A stretch of 64,000 nucleotides of DNA from Poronia punctata (lineage: Eukaryota > Ascomycota > Sordariomycetes > Xylariales > Xylariaceae): positions 1 to 64,000 of the forward strand of contig MU401646.1 of assembly GCA_022579005.1 (NCBI GenBank). Direction: 5' to 3'. The notes below the pieces were generated by a model. The model saw nothing but the letters and a program-made list of their open reading frames with translations. It had not been told where the DNA came from and did no database searches. Below are positions 23,442-38,201 of this stretch, one piece after another. Numbering within the stretch: the first letter of the stretch is position 1; each line of letters begins with the position of its first letter. Both the position numbers and the translations under genes were made by a program.

Positions 23442-24253
23442 ATGTCACCATTCACATCCACCAACCCTTCCTCTACTTCTTCCCCTTCCCCTTCCCCTTC
23501 CCCTTCTTCTTCTTCTCCTCCTCCTCCAACAACAACATCAACATCAACATCAACATCAACACCTACAACAGCCCCCGAAGACCCAACTACAACATCCCCC
23601 AAAGATCCAAACAACAGCGGAAAAGAGAAATACCTCTGCCTAACAATATGCGGCTACCGCAAACCAGGCATGAGCGAAGAAGAATACAGGGCACATATGA
23701 CGGGGATATCAGCCCCCATGACGAAAGGGTTGATGGCGAAATATGGGATAATTAGATGGACTATGGTATTTCTTTCTGTCTTTTTTTTTTTTTTTTTGCC
23801 TTGCCTCTCCCCCTCCCCCTCCCGCATCTTCTTCTTCTTCTAAAAGTGTGTGTGTGTGTGATGTATATGTACAGATCCACAACACATGCGCGACCCGGGC
23901 CCGAATGTCCGAACTATTCGATCCACAATTCGCCAACATAGCCGACTACGACTGTTTCAGCCAGGCCGTCTTCCGCAGTCTGGAAGATTATAAGAGGATG
24001 AAGACGGATCCGTGGTACAAGGAGAAACTTGTGGGTGATCATGAGAGGTTTGCCGATACTAGGAGGAGTCGGTACGTTTTTTTTTTTTTTTTTTTTTTCT
24101 CCGCTTTTCTTCCGGTGGCTGTTTTGTTTGACTCGTGGGAGGATGTGTAGAGACGAGGCTAATGAAAGAAAAAAAAAAACACACAGGATGACAATTGGTT
24201 GGATCGAGGAATTCGTTAGGGATGGTGTTGCTGTTGATGGGTTTCAGGGATGA
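23442..24253 (+). CDS. EthD-domain decarboxylase (emodin anthrone synthase-like, GedI/MdpH N-part type)
   Basis: Three exons (23442-23765, 23875-24071, 24187-24253) give 195 residues. After a low-complexity Ser/Pro/Thr N-terminus of about 60 residues comes a standard EthD dimeric alpha-beta domain: [45 protein letters not shown] and MTIGWIEEF. EthD proteins of anthraquinone clusters decarboxylate atrochrysone carboxylic acid on the way to emodin anthrone. In some fungi this domain is fused to the DUF1772 oxygenase (MdpH); here the two are separate genes 1.7 kb apart. The N-terminal extension is encoded by CCTTCC and CATCAA microsatellites and may be recent; the intron tracts of T and GT are also repetitive. 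The start could be later if the extension is not translated. Confidence 0.87.
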
Positions 24254-25954
24254 CACGTGACACGTGACACATTACACATGACAACGGATGATATATGCGA
24301 CTTTTTTGTGTGTGCTTGTTTTACATCTATATTCGGAATTAGATCTTGAAGATTTGCTGTGTGTTGGTGTTTACGATTAACTATCTTCAATATTTGGAAA
24401 AAAAAAAAAAAGGAATATTCGCAATAGTATTGTGACCTGACCTTAGGTAGTTCCTAGTACTCGTACTGAGAAAAGCTTATAATGCTGAGAAAGCCGAAAT
24501 TGTTCAATTTTCCGGGCCGGAGGGGAGGGCTCGCACTTACTATAGGTAGGCCTAACCTTACATAACAGGAGCGGTCAGTTTATAGGTTATGTAGCTAGTA
24601 GATCTACATATCTTAACGTCATACAATATGAGGGTATGATTCATGAAGCACGACATATGCTACAAACCTAACTTAGGGTATTGTTTGGGGTGGGAAAGAC
24701 TTCTTACCTACCTCATAAGTCAGTCTATCTCAGGTATGTACCTAGGGTTCGAGACCAAGCGGCCGTCTGTGTTTCTATAAAGATGATGGACTAGGTATAT
24801 GAGACTACAATAATAGACACTCAAAGATTTGTATTCTGTTCCCCTTCTTCTCCCAATCTAGGTAAATACCTAGTAAATGTACTGACCCGTTGTTATTGCC
24901 GAGGTTACTTGGCCAAGTTTCATAAAATCGTTTGCAGGGGTGGCTTAATACCTGAAACTATTTCCAAACCCAAGATATTCAACCTATTGACCTTACCCGT
25001 ACTGTACGGTACTGCAGATTGTATTTCGCTTGTTAGGTAAGGTAGGTAAGGTAGGTTTCCCGCCCCATCAGCCTTGTTCGTACTACCTTCCCATTTTCAC
25101 CGCCCTTACCTAAGGCTAAGTAAATACCCTACCAAAACTTCTATTATTATTATTCCCCCCCTCAGTACCGTACTTAACCGACTGGGGTACACTACTGGTA
25201 ATGTAGGTAGTATCGGACACCGATACCTACTTCAGCCCTCCCCGACCCTTTTTTCCCATTCCCTACCATTTTCCAGACCGTCCTGGGCCCAGCCTACCGT
25301 AGTTCATCTTACGATACTTTTATGCATGTCAGCAACAAAACACTTTATTTTCCCTTTTCCCTTTTTTCCTTTTTCCTTTTTCCTTTCTCGTTCCCTACCC
25401 CTATCTACGGACTTTTCCACTTTTCCTTATTTTCCGAACCTATCGATAACTCGTAAGTGCTGACATATTACTCGTACGTTTGGCCAAGGGGCGGTACGAG
25501 TACCTAGGGATGGGAATTGAGGGATGAGGGTCAGACAGCCAGCCCGAAATCTCGGTCCTTGGTCCGATTCGCTAAACGGCAATTTTTCTTCTTCTAAAAA
25601 CGTCGGATTTTATCCGGAAGGTGGGGCTGGTGTACGGACTTCGGGGTTTTTGTGTTGTACAGGACAGTCTGTGTGAGTGTAAATAAGTTGATCCGCACGG
25701 TGCACAGGGAATAAACATCAGGCGTGGTTCTTAAAGTGTATTATCTTGTGATTCAATCAATCAAGCAAGCAAGCAACATTACATCTATCTATCTTCATCT
25801 AGATACTATTCAAACGTACATTTTGCTCAAGCATATTCATCTTTGATTTCACACAAATTTTGATTGAAAATCAATTCGCGTCAAGATATTCTCATCCTCG
25901 CTTTCATCATTTACCGATATATCACACAAAAAAAGAAAACCAGCTCCAAAAAAA
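24254..25954. other. 1.7 kb intergenic, EthD to DUF1772
   Basis: Holds a 17-bp perfect palindrome with an AflR-type core (25210-25226), GACACGT short repeats (about 24253-24272), many GGTAGGT/ACCTA runs and TACGAGT heptamers. No coding exon supported. Confidence 0.55.
25210..25226. promoter_or_regulatory. 17-bp palindrome GTATCGGACACCGATAC with AflR-type core
   Basis: Perfect 7-bp arms around ACA, with the TCG(N5)CGA core at 25213-25223. It is the most symmetrical of the cluster sites, about 730 bp upstream of the DUF1772 gene. Confidence 0.55.
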
Positions 25955-26533
25955 ATGTCCTCCCCCCGTCTAACAGCCGGCTTAATCGCCTCCCTCAGCG
26001 GATTTTTCCTATCAGGTAAGTTTCACCTCCCTTTCTTCCCAACTATTATCTCACTTCCCTTTCCTTACTAAAAAAAAAAAAAAAAATCCCAATCCTCCCA
26101 TATAGGCGCAATGATGAACATATCCATCCTAGACATCCCCGTCCTCCTCTCCAGCACAGGATCGGACGGTCCCCAACTCGTCAAACATTGGACACATCTC
26201 TACAACCTCGGCAGTCAGCTATATCCCGCCGTAGCCATTGGTATCAGTCTTTTCTACGTCTTTGCCGCTCTGGGGGGTACGGGCAAGGGCAGGGGTTTCG
26301 TCTTTTTTGCCGCTGCGGCCGTGACTATGGGAATGGCACCGTATACTTGGATGGTTATGAGTCCGACTAATAGCTCGTTGTTCCGGATCGATGAGCTCGG
26401 CGCGGCTGGGACGACTACCCCGATGGATGACATACTCGCTTTAATCATCAGATGGCGATGGTTGCATTTTGCTCGTTCTTTCTTCCCACTTACGGGCGCT
26501 TTGTTGGGTCTTCGGGAATCGGTCTTTCGCTAG
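25955..26533 (+). CDS. Anthrone oxygenase-like DUF1772 membrane protein (HypC/GedH/MdpH C-part type)
   Basis: Two exons (25955-26015, 26106-26533) give 162 residues with four hydrophobic segments, the DUF1772 layout. The intron has a poly-A tract before the acceptor. Conserved features include the N-terminal helix followed by MMNISILDIP, the central HWTHLYNLGSQLYP and the C-terminal RWRWLHFARSFFPL. DUF1772 oxygenases of aflatoxin (HypC) and anthraquinone clusters oxidise an anthrone to the anthraquinone; here emodin anthrone to emodin is expected, directly after the EthD step. An extended AflR-type palindrome lies upstream. Family call is strong. Confidence 0.9.
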
Positions 26534-27013
26534 GTAGAACATCATTTTACCTTACGGTAGAGCATGACCGGTCCATCCAAATCCAATCCCCATTCCCCGA
26601 GGCCTAGACTAAGTAGCTAGTTGGGCCACACCTCATCATATTACGTGTACTCCAATCAATACCAATACCAACTTCCCTACCCCATCTACCCCATCGCCTG
26701 CAAGGATCCATCTACTTGACATGAATGGTTATTTTCAGTACCGAAACATGTGCATAGCCCGGCTCGGCCCGTACTTTAAAATGACACCCTCACATTGCCA
26801 AGTCTAACGGACATTATATTGTAAGACTCCAATGAAACGGTACGGACAAGGCATGACATATAATTTCAACTACTTCGGATTTGCAATCCTCGAGACATTC
26901 CGTAAACCTGGACGCCATATATCGAAGTGGCCTTTCCGTTATATACAGCATTGTTTACCGCCCTACAGGAGGATCCATCCTTAGTAGTAACCCCCCCCCC
27001 CCCGCTTCTCGTG
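26534..27013. other. Intergenic, convergent 3' ends
   Basis: Between the 3' ends of the anthrone oxygenase and AflJ-like genes. It contains a run of about 12 C near 26992-27004 and nothing else notable. Confidence 0.6.
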
Positions 27014-28795
27014 TTAGATCCTCGTTGTCTGTGTTTCCGCCTCGGCATAGCTTTGGTACCGCATCTCCAGCGCAACGGCCGGATGATGGCGGGCGGTGAA
27101 CTTGGTCACCACTACCAGTCTACCAGTCCCGTCATGCACACCACGCACCAGATCGAGCACCGTAGACAATTCCAACTCACTCTCATTCGTCAATTGCCAC
27201 AGTGTCAAGTCCCGCAATCGTGCCAAGGCTTCTGCGTCCACACTGGCTTCTGACTCGTCGGTTCCGTTGCGCTCGTTGAGGACACTTGGGAGCACAAGTA
27301 ATAGTCTCGCCCTTCGATTATAGCTCAGTGCTCCAATATGAGCATGCAACTCTTCACGGATACGCGTTGTCGCTTTAGCCAACTGGGGTGGCATCCGTAT
27401 GATGAAAAGGGCAGCATCACGTACGTGCTGCGGTGTCCCAGGTGCACGCTGCTCTGTTGCAATGGTAGTTACCCCTGCCACGAGGCCATTATTTGTTTCG
27501 GGCTTGTTAGCCGTCTGCACAATGAGCCGTAATGACGGATATAGTTTGGCCAAGGTGATTGCCATGGCTGGCGACGTCGCCGCCGTCTGGGTCAACATTA
27601 GCAGGGAGAGCATGTGTTTGGGCCTGTTTAGGAATTCACTCACATCCACCACGGTAGCATTACCCAGTCCGGCCCAGTTTAATTCTTCAAATATAATTCA
27701 GTGAGCATCTTGCGCGGCGAGTTAGAGTCCTCGACTAGAAATTCGGAGTACTTACGGGCCAGGACGTCTTTCATGCCAGCTTCGACGTCGCCCATCCCAC
27801 AGAGAAGATAGGCATACCACTGGCGTCGCAGTCGACTCCGCTTTTCGCACGCACTAGAGAAGGTGAAAGATGTGTCGAACGCGGCATTATACGCCGTCTG
27901 GTTCACATCTTCAGTCAGTCCCCAGCGCCGTGTAGCAGACGCCATCCCAAAGGCGGCCGGCGCTGCCGTCTCGGTCAGAAAGAGGGTCGCATCTAGTAAG
28001 TTAAGATCAGAGACGAAGGGTGCCGACAGAGGGGTATGGGCCAAAATGCCAGGTTGCGGTTCACACAGGAAACCTGATGTGGCCGTCATCCGCACCACCT
28101 GTACTAGTCTTTTCTCCGGTGCATCCGTCAATGCGGCCACCTCGGTGATGGGCACACTGCCCTGAAGCGGTATGCATGCTAGGACTTGGTACTCTATAAG
28201 CCATCGCAGACAAGAAAGTAGTTGATTCTATCGTGGAGTCACCGTATTAATTAGTATCTTACTTGGACAGAGATGCCCCTTGGCGTGTTTCTGACTGTCG
28301 GAAGGTGGGAGATGACAGGGCTGTGGGATAGCACAGAGATAGGTAGAGATATAAGACGCGGGTGTCTGCACGTAGGGTATAAGGGGTACACTGTACAGTG
28401 CCAAGGAGCCACATTCAGTTGTGGTATTGGATGTGTAGCATTGTTTACCGACAAAGGAAAAATAAGCCGAGGAGGAGGGCTTGGTGAACGCGTACCTGTC
28501 TTGTCAGTCGCTGGAGGAAATCTGTAGGCTGCTCGAGCAAAGTCTGAAGCTGACCCAAGTTTGTCAATGTCGACCTCCTGGCTTGGCTTGCCCCCTCAGG
28601 ACCGGTCAGATAAGGATTTGGACCCGTTTGGCCGATGCTATCCCAACCGCCATCTACCGCACTTGCCGGCTCGTGGGGGTAGTTGCGGAGACAAGACACG
28701 AACGACTGAGCATCTACAACTACTTGGTTGCTATGAAGCTCTATCTGAGAAAGCCTCTGCGTCTCGTCATGAGGAATCGGCATGTTCATCATCAA
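27014..28795 (-). CDS. AflJ/AflS-like transcriptional co-activator (MdpA-type, methyltransferase-like fold)
   Basis: Three exons on the minus strand (28795-28496, 28227-27756, 27684-27014) give 480 residues. Exon 2 carries a winged-helix-like dimerisation region (QLLSCLRWLIEYQVLACIPL) and exon 3 a degraded O-methyltransferase fold. The strand after WAGLGNATVVDV lacks the glycine-rich SAM loop, as expected of AflJ/AflS proteins, which bind AflR rather than methylate. It is divergent from the AflR-like gene at 32366, the order seen for afl/mdp regulators, although 3.6 kb apart. The first intron is long (268 bp). No AflR-type site was seen in its upstream DNA. Role as co-activator follows from family and position; residual enzyme activity cannot be excluded. 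Confidence 0.82.
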
Positions 28796-31700
28796 CTCTC
28801 TAGTAGTGGCTGGCTGGAGCGAGAAGTTCCATGGGTGTGAATGACAGTGAGAGGCGTCAGATCTCTTAAAAGAAGAATCCGACTGACACTCAACTGTAGT
28901 ACAAGCAGACTGGAAATGGCGTGTGCAACGGGAGGGCTAGGGCATCCGCACGCCTTCTCTGGACCTGAGTAGGCAGGTGAGTAGGTAATTGCGGCGTTTG
29001 CGGATACATAAAGCTGAATCGGCCTATACATCATTCAATATTCCTAAGTGACTTGCAAGAAGGCGCACGCTTGGTTTTTTCCCCCCGTTTGACACGCCGA
29101 TAAGACGCTGGTCGTCCATTCGCGGCCAGTTAGGTGTGTATCCTCCCGGGCCCGATAAGTCAAGATGTTGGCTAGATGGACATTCCGCGAGTGGCGCAAG
29201 TTTAACTAGGTACCTACTTATCTAAGACGTCCCGTCAAAGTAGGTGCACCGGGTAGGATGGTACGAAGACGGTACCCGCCTAATAAAAGTCATTATACGG
29301 TAATTTGGGGGTAGGAACTACCTTACCTACAGGGTCGTGCCTTCGCACATACTTAGGTTTTAGCACCTACGACAAATGTTACATGTACTTACAGGCAAGA
29401 ATAGTACTGTGTGACATTCATCCAATATACGGTATCAAGCGAGTCCTGCTACCCGTAGGCTATCACGACCAAAAAGGCAATCAATGTGGCGCTTACCTAC
29501 TTATATTATATGCTTATTTTGCAACCAGTGACGGGACCTAGATAGAAACTGTAATTAACTTCTGCCTGCCATGTCACGATCTACGTACTTGCACGTATCA
29601 GGCTTAACCTGCTGCAACGTTCCCGGGTTGATTAGTGCTTAAAACACCAAGAAGCACATCGTCGCAACAAGATCTCTCTAAATTTGGGGCATCATCACAG
29701 AAATATCTGTGGTGAAGGTAGCAATGTGTACCCAAGCAGGCAGGTCTTACTCAACACAACCCATGTAGCAAAGGCAGGCAGAGTAGTCGGCGATAGCTAC
29801 ACCACGGCCAGGCTCCTGCGTCCGGGGTTGAGGGATTTATGACGTTGGAGGAAGCGCTCCTGAGAAGTGCACCGCCATGAGCAGCCATATAGGTATGTAT
29901 TGTATGCACAATGCTGTAAGTGCTAGGGCTACCCCAGGCCAAGATAGTTGGCGATGAAATAGGCTGGCAAGGGGCAAAAAAGGTGGGCAACATACGTATA
30001 TCCCGCCTACATCACAGAAATCTGACATCGTCTTACTTTATTTCATGTAGGAGCTGTCATGTAAGCACGTGGGAAGCGGCACAGCTATCCTCGATGACAC
30101 ATGAGTAAATATATAGCCTTTGCGGTCTATTCGAGCTTCAGAACGGAAGGAGAATTATAGATTTCGAGTCTTCGACTAATTTTGTACAGACATGAGTTTC
30201 AGCATACAGCTGAAGGAAGGCAAGGGTCCTTCATCCTGCATCATGCATGCTTTACCTTACCTTTATTTAAATTTCCTCTGCTTCTCTTCTTCTTCTTCTT
30301 CACCAGCTAGTCTAGGTCGAGCGGTCTAGGTTAGCCTTATGGATTCTCGCTAATGCAAGCCTTGCACCCCGCAGCCACTTCCCCGGTCTAGAGGTTCTGC
30401 CCCAAGGTTGAATGTTGATTAAGCATAACATACAGATCGGTCCAGCTGGGCGGATAGGTACTGACGTACATGGACTAGACTGCATCTAATAAGCCTACTG
30501 GGGTACATCTGCCGATCATTCCGGGGTGAATAGGCTATCGGGGACTTTGGCACCCGTAGGAGAGTAAGCTCTCACGATAACTTTGGTTAACCGAATATAG
30601 GTGTGTAGACTCAGGTACAGAGTTAGCAAGGTCTTATATTTCAGTCCCCTTAGGTGTTGTATCTTGCTGAGGTATTGTAATGTTGTTCGAGCCAGGCAAC
30701 AGCACAACCAATCTGATTAGAACCCGACGTACGAGTATTACGTCAGCTGTTTTGTTTAAATTCTTGGGTAGGCCCTTGGGGTATGCAGCAGAATGCACCA
30801 ATGATAGTCTACTATGGCTCGTAGGATGGCGAGGTCATGTTTGACAGCTGCTTATATGTCAGCATGGGCAACGTAGATAGGCAAGGTAGCTGACTTTACC
30901 ATACTGAGGAGGTAATTCACCAATGATGCGGCCGATTACACGCCCTTACGACGACCGCCACAAAAAGACTCGATTAGGTAAAGGGGGTTCAGCTACCATC
31001 CGACGAGCAGATACTCGTATGTGTCAAGTTGGTACGCCATCGAAAACCCTGGTCTGCCCTGGTCGGTTGCGCAGAACAGAAGATCCACATGGGGAGTAAA
31101 AACAGCACCGCACAAGGTTGTAACGTGGCTAGGTTAGGTATTTCACGAAATATACACGACAAACTTTGGCGAACTGTCCAGTGTGGCTGTTCGCACTGTC
31201 CCGATATAGGCCGTGGACTCGTAGAGTACGGTATACAAGTAGCCAGCCTACAGTTTGTGTCACATCAGGATGTAACATACCCTTATGTCAGTACTTTACT
31301 TGATAGCGCGTAGCTCCTACCGCAGCAGAATTGCATATCCTACACCGTATAGGCCGTACCTACCTCAGGCTAGCAGTGCAGACGTCAGCTACCTAGTAGG
31401 TACCTTTAACCGGGAATCCGAGACCATGGCCCCTTAGTCAGACGTAACCTAGGAAAGTAGTAGATACGGCAGACATTCAAAAGATGTGTCGTGTACAACC
31501 TTGGATGTTGTGCTCTCGAACTGGATTCACCGCTGACGAACCACTTCATAACCAAGTGTATAGAGTGTATAGAATGAGACATCCGTCCAAACGAATACGG
31601 TACTCGAGCAAGGAAACATTACACTCGTAGCAGAAAGTAGACTTTTCCTTACACGCCATGCCGCCGTCTCGTACCTTGAATAATCAAGATGATTGTTGCC

Positions 31701-32365
31701 TACACAATCCGCTGCCGCTCTAATCAGATTACAGCTATAGGATCATTTCTCTGGTGATGCACTAGCGTACGCCTGAGGCTCGGTAGGTCCGCATAAGGGT
31801 CTTTATCTGGTCGAGCCTTGCCTTAACATGCAGGAGGGGTCCAGACTCAATCTACATCTAAATGGACGCGCCACCGAAAATACTTACATGGCTTGGTCCT
31901 ATGTCACTTCCGGGGAGGGGGAAAAAGAACGAACGTAAGCCCAGGGATCTAGACTAAGCTCTGCATAGAGACCTAGTAGCTTCCTACCAGCCGTCCCGCG
32001 CTGCCATTCCCGGTATATGGCCTCTAGTAAAAGAACAAGGGTAAAAATAGCAGGGAGACGTCCCCCGCGCCTTTATCTCTGTCCCCTGTCCATTTCGCTG
32101 CTGTGCTGCCAAAGGCTCACCTCACCTCTTCTCATCAACTAGTGACCAGGTGGGATGTGGCGTGGCGATGTCCTAGCAACGAGGTGTGCCCCGTCTAAGA
32201 TATCCATCTAGATCTGCTTCGTCATTACAAATGCCGTCGCAAGACAGATAGAAACCACCTTTGCCCAAGACTGTTTAAGCGAAGCACGGTCCCCGTCTGT
32301 GTCCCGGGCCGTCACTTCATCTCTTCCATACCGCTGGTACTAGTGTGTTTACTTGTACGACAAAA
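28796..32365. other. 3.6 kb gene-free region between the regulatory genes
   Basis: Separates the divergent AflJ-like and AflR-like genes. I found no supported exon, no TCG(N5)CGA palindrome and no clear repeat array. It is rich in ACCTA/TAGGT and TACGAGT/ACTCGTA words. It is much longer than the other intergenic regions of the cluster. Confidence 0.55.
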
Positions 32366-33664
32366 ATGACATCTCTACAATCCCCAGTCTCACCGTCGCC
32401 GCTGTCGACGTCGACCCCAACATCCACCACGCCGGCGCCTTTTCGCAAGCTTCGCGACAGTTGTCACAACTGCGCTCTGTCCAAGTTGAGGTGTAGCAAG
32501 GAAAAGCCGACATGCGCCCGTTGTATGAGACAGGGAAAGACTTGTGGCTACGTCCCCAGCAAGCGCGCCGGCAGGACACAAACCATGCGCTCCGACGGGA
32601 AGGGAAGCAGGAGCAAGAAATCCCCGACTCCCACTCCCATGCCACGGGAATCGTCTTCTTCGGAGACTTCGGCTGAGACGGCGCCAGCCACCATGTCACC
32701 AGAATCCATACACCTCTCGCTAGCTCAGCCTTCTGCCTGTTTTCAAGACATGTTGCCCGGCCTCTTTTCTAACCCGGAGGAGTCTTCACTACCTTCGCCT
32801 TCGACCTATACTCCCCAATTTTTTGACATGTCGGGAATATCGATGCCTTGGTCATTATTCGAGCCGATGGGTAGTACCGGCAGCTCACAGTCGGACGCCC
32901 TCTTAGCTCACACATTCTCCGACCCCGACCTTCATCAGTCGATATTCCCGACTCCGGAATCCAATGTGTCACTCTCAGATATATCCATTATCCCGGATAC
33001 CAGCATTCCTTCACAAAGTCATGGCGAGGATAACAGGCCTCATTCCCTGCCCACACCTACCGACATCGCATCAGATTCATACTGTGACTGTATGGGCCGC
33101 GCGCTCGAGTTGTTCCGGAAGCTATCTCTAGAACATCCCGGGAATGCCAAGTGTCCGTCGAGAAAACAAGAGGCCGGGGTAAACAAGAAGCATGTGCAAA
33201 CCATTTTAAATATGCTCGAGTGTTCATGCTCGGAAGATTCATATTTGGTGCATTTAATGTGCTTACTAGTCTTCAAGATCATGAGTTTGTACAACCACGC
33301 CATCCGAAGGGGAGAGCAGGCCGATACAGAGGAAGAGCAAGGGTCCGACCACAAGATGGCGGATTCGCCCACGGCTAAAGAGGACCATCGGATACAGGAG
33401 GAGGATAGAATACGCATAACAGCACAGTCGTTCTTTGGAGAGCTCCATCTTGTACAAAGGCTCATTGGTCTATTATCAGGACGATTAAAGGGCTTCGGGA
33501 CGGGAAATATGCCAAAGGCGAACATTCCCGAAACGGCGGGAGTGAAGAACGAGAATGGCGGCTCGTCAATACCCGTCACATTGTTACATCAACTAGAGGT
33601 AGACCTTCGGAGGCGACTACGCGCGCTATCTGGCGAGATCGTGGATATCATCCGCGATGGATAA
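32366..33664 (+). CDS. AflR-like Zn2Cys6 transcription factor (MdpE-type)
   Basis: An intronless frame of 432 residues; the ATG at 32366 precedes a Ser/Pro/Thr stretch and the zinc cluster. The six cysteines read CHNCALSKLRCSKEKPTCARC...C, the AflR spacing, followed by a basic linker. A Ser/Pro-rich middle leads to the AflR C-terminal domain with CSCSEDSYL and the final LEVDLRRRLRALSGEIVDI helix. AflR-type regulators bind TCG(N5)CGA palindromes, and such sites recur before nearly every structural gene here. It is divergent from its presumed co-activator at 28795. Function as pathway-specific activator is strongly supported by family and context. Confidence 0.93.
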   Translation: MTSLQSPVSPSPLSTSTPTSTTPAPFRKLRDSCHNCALSKLRCSKEKPTCARCMRQGKTCGYVPSKRAGRTQTMRSDGKGSRSKKSPTPTPMPRESSSSETSAETAPATMSPESIHLSLAQPSACFQDMLPGLFSNPEESSLPSPSTYTPQFFDMSGISMPWSLFEPMGSTGSSQSDALLAHTFSDPDLHQSIFPTPESNVSLSDISIIPDTSIPSQSHGEDNRPHSLPTPTDIASDSYCDCMGRALELFRKLSLEHPGNAKCPSRKQEAGVNKKHVQTILNMLECSCSEDSYLVHLMCLLVFKIMSLYNHAIRRGEQADTEEEQGSDHKMADSPTAKEDHRIQEEDRIRITAQSFFGELHLVQRLIGLLSGRLKGFGTGNMPKANIPETAGVKNENGGSSIPVTLLHQLEVDLRRRLRALSGEIVDIIRDG

Positions 33665-36602
<2,938 letters not shown>

Positions 36603-36877
36603 TTATGACTTACTACTTCCTCCGAACCGGCGGCATATTACAAATAAATACCCGTAGATTTAGATTAGACAAGTCCGTTAACGGGGGGTGGTAGGACTAA
36701 CCGACTTTACAAAAAGGAGTGAGTCCTTGAACTCCATGCACCTATGATATAAAGCTTCCAAGGTGGTGATTTGCTATTCTGCCCGGGTACTCACTCGTAC
36801 TACTTTACTCCAACGTTGGAAGCCAAAAGAAAAAAGATGAGGTGCGATGAATGTAGTCGATACAAACGTCTCACCCA

Positions 36878-36980
36878 CGACTAGGGCCTGATTCGAACAG
36901 ACGCTCCCGAAGGAAGTAGATTGCAACTATGCATTAATGCATATTCGAGTCTACCGCGTTAACCACTCCGCCACCTAGCC
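36878..36980 (-). tRNA. tRNA-Ser (anticodon CGA) with intron
   Basis: On the minus strand the acceptor stem GGCTAGG pairs with CCTAGTC, discriminator G. The D arm reads GGCGGAGTGGTTAACGC. The anticodon stem GTAGA/TCTAC encloses CT-CGA-A, so the anticodon is CGA (codon UCG). A 22-nt intron follows the base 3' of the anticodon. The variable arm TTCC-TTC-GGGA is long, as in serine tRNAs, and the T arm is GTCTG-TTCGAAT-CAGGC. The intron contains the palindrome TATGCATTAATGCATA. It lies just past the right border of the cluster. Confidence 0.92.
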
Positions 36981-37318
36981 TATGATGGGATATGAAGGAA
37001 AGTCCACTACTTATGGATTATATAGCTGTTTGTTTTCCAAATAGTATACCCTCTGTAGAAGGATGTTGTATGCATCAAATACAGACAGACCCTACGCTTT
37101 AATACATGGATATTTCGTTAGCCAAATACAGTGTAAATGAATACTGTTTCTGCTCTCTACCAAGTTTAACAGGCCAACACCAAAGTTTCCATCTTTTACT
37201 TGTTTCCGCCTTTCTGAGATTTATAAAGTGTGAAAAGCTAGAATCTTTTACCTAGTAGTTACCCCGGTCTCGGATTACTATCTACCTAGAAGTACGACGT
37301 AATAGAGATACGTTAGGT

Positions 37319-37386
37319 TAGCAGATTTGCAGATTTGCAGATTTGCAGATTTGCAGATTTGCAGATTTGCAGATTTGCAGATTTGC
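37319..37386 (+). repeat. 8-bp tandem repeat (GCAGATTT)n
   Basis: About eight near-perfect head-to-tail copies of GCAGATTT. There are no spacers, so this is a minisatellite and not a CRISPR array. Confidence 0.9.
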
Positions 37387-37750
37387 AATTCAGCCTCTTA
37401 AATTATAGTTCGAATTCTAAGGGTGGGTGGGGGGAGGGTATGATGTAAAAAGGAACGTAGGTAAAATACCTGAGTATTGTTACCTAATCAGCCTGCACAA
37501 GGATACACAAGTAATAATCCTCATTCCGATCATGCATCTATGTTGTATGCGCTACACTGCATATTTCAGATACTGTACTATCCATTACGAGTACGATCCT
37601 GCAAAAGGCTCTCTCTGTCTGTTGTACGACCATTTATTGTTCAGCTTAGCCAATGCTCGTAATCTGAGACATACATATGTATCTACCTAATACAACGGCA
37701 AGGGGGTTAAGGTTAAGAACACCCGGAAAATTCAAACCGGACAGGACAAA

Positions 37751-37754
<4 letters not shown>

Positions 37755-37791
<37 letters not shown>
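37755..37791 (+). repeat. (GA)n microsatellite
   Basis: An uninterrupted GA dinucleotide repeat in intergenic DNA. Confidence 0.9.
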
Positions 37792-37795
<4 letters not shown>

Positions 37796-38201
37796 GACAA
37801 AAGGCATTGTCAGCAAACCGAATCTCTAAGAGAAGAGAGGTTTTGTGCTTTGATGCTGTGTTGTGACAAAGCGGGGGAGTAGACGGAAACGTCAATTAAT
37901 TCACAAGGTAGGAAAAAGAAGAGGGGAGATGAGAGTAGAGTAGAATAGGTCTTCATCAAGGGAAAAGAAATTTGAATGAAAGGTTTTTTATTTTATTTTA
38001 TACTTACATTTGCTTCTTACTACCAATCATCATCTAAACTATAGCGAAACGAAACGAATTTGAGTGTTCTTACTGCTTGCTTCCCACCTTACTTACTTAC
38101 TTACACTCTCTCACCCACTCCTATCTGTTTTTTTTTTTTTTTCTATTAAAACCGAAAGGGAAGGGAAGAAGAAAAAAAAAGGATCTATATAGACCGAAAC
38201 C

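Larger units (their letters stand above)
36603..38201. other. Intergenic with tRNA-Ser and repeats
   Basis: Contains the tRNA-Ser gene, an 8-bp tandem array (37319-37386) and a GA microsatellite (37755-37791). No protein-coding exon supported. Confidence 0.6.

Noticed and set aside
25074..25463. 129-codon frame before the DUF1772 gene
   Set aside because: Low-complexity Ser/Phe/Leu translation of pyrimidine-rich promoter DNA.
37319..37386. CRISPR-like array
   Set aside because: Eight-base units without spacers in a eukaryotic intergenic region: a minisatellite.
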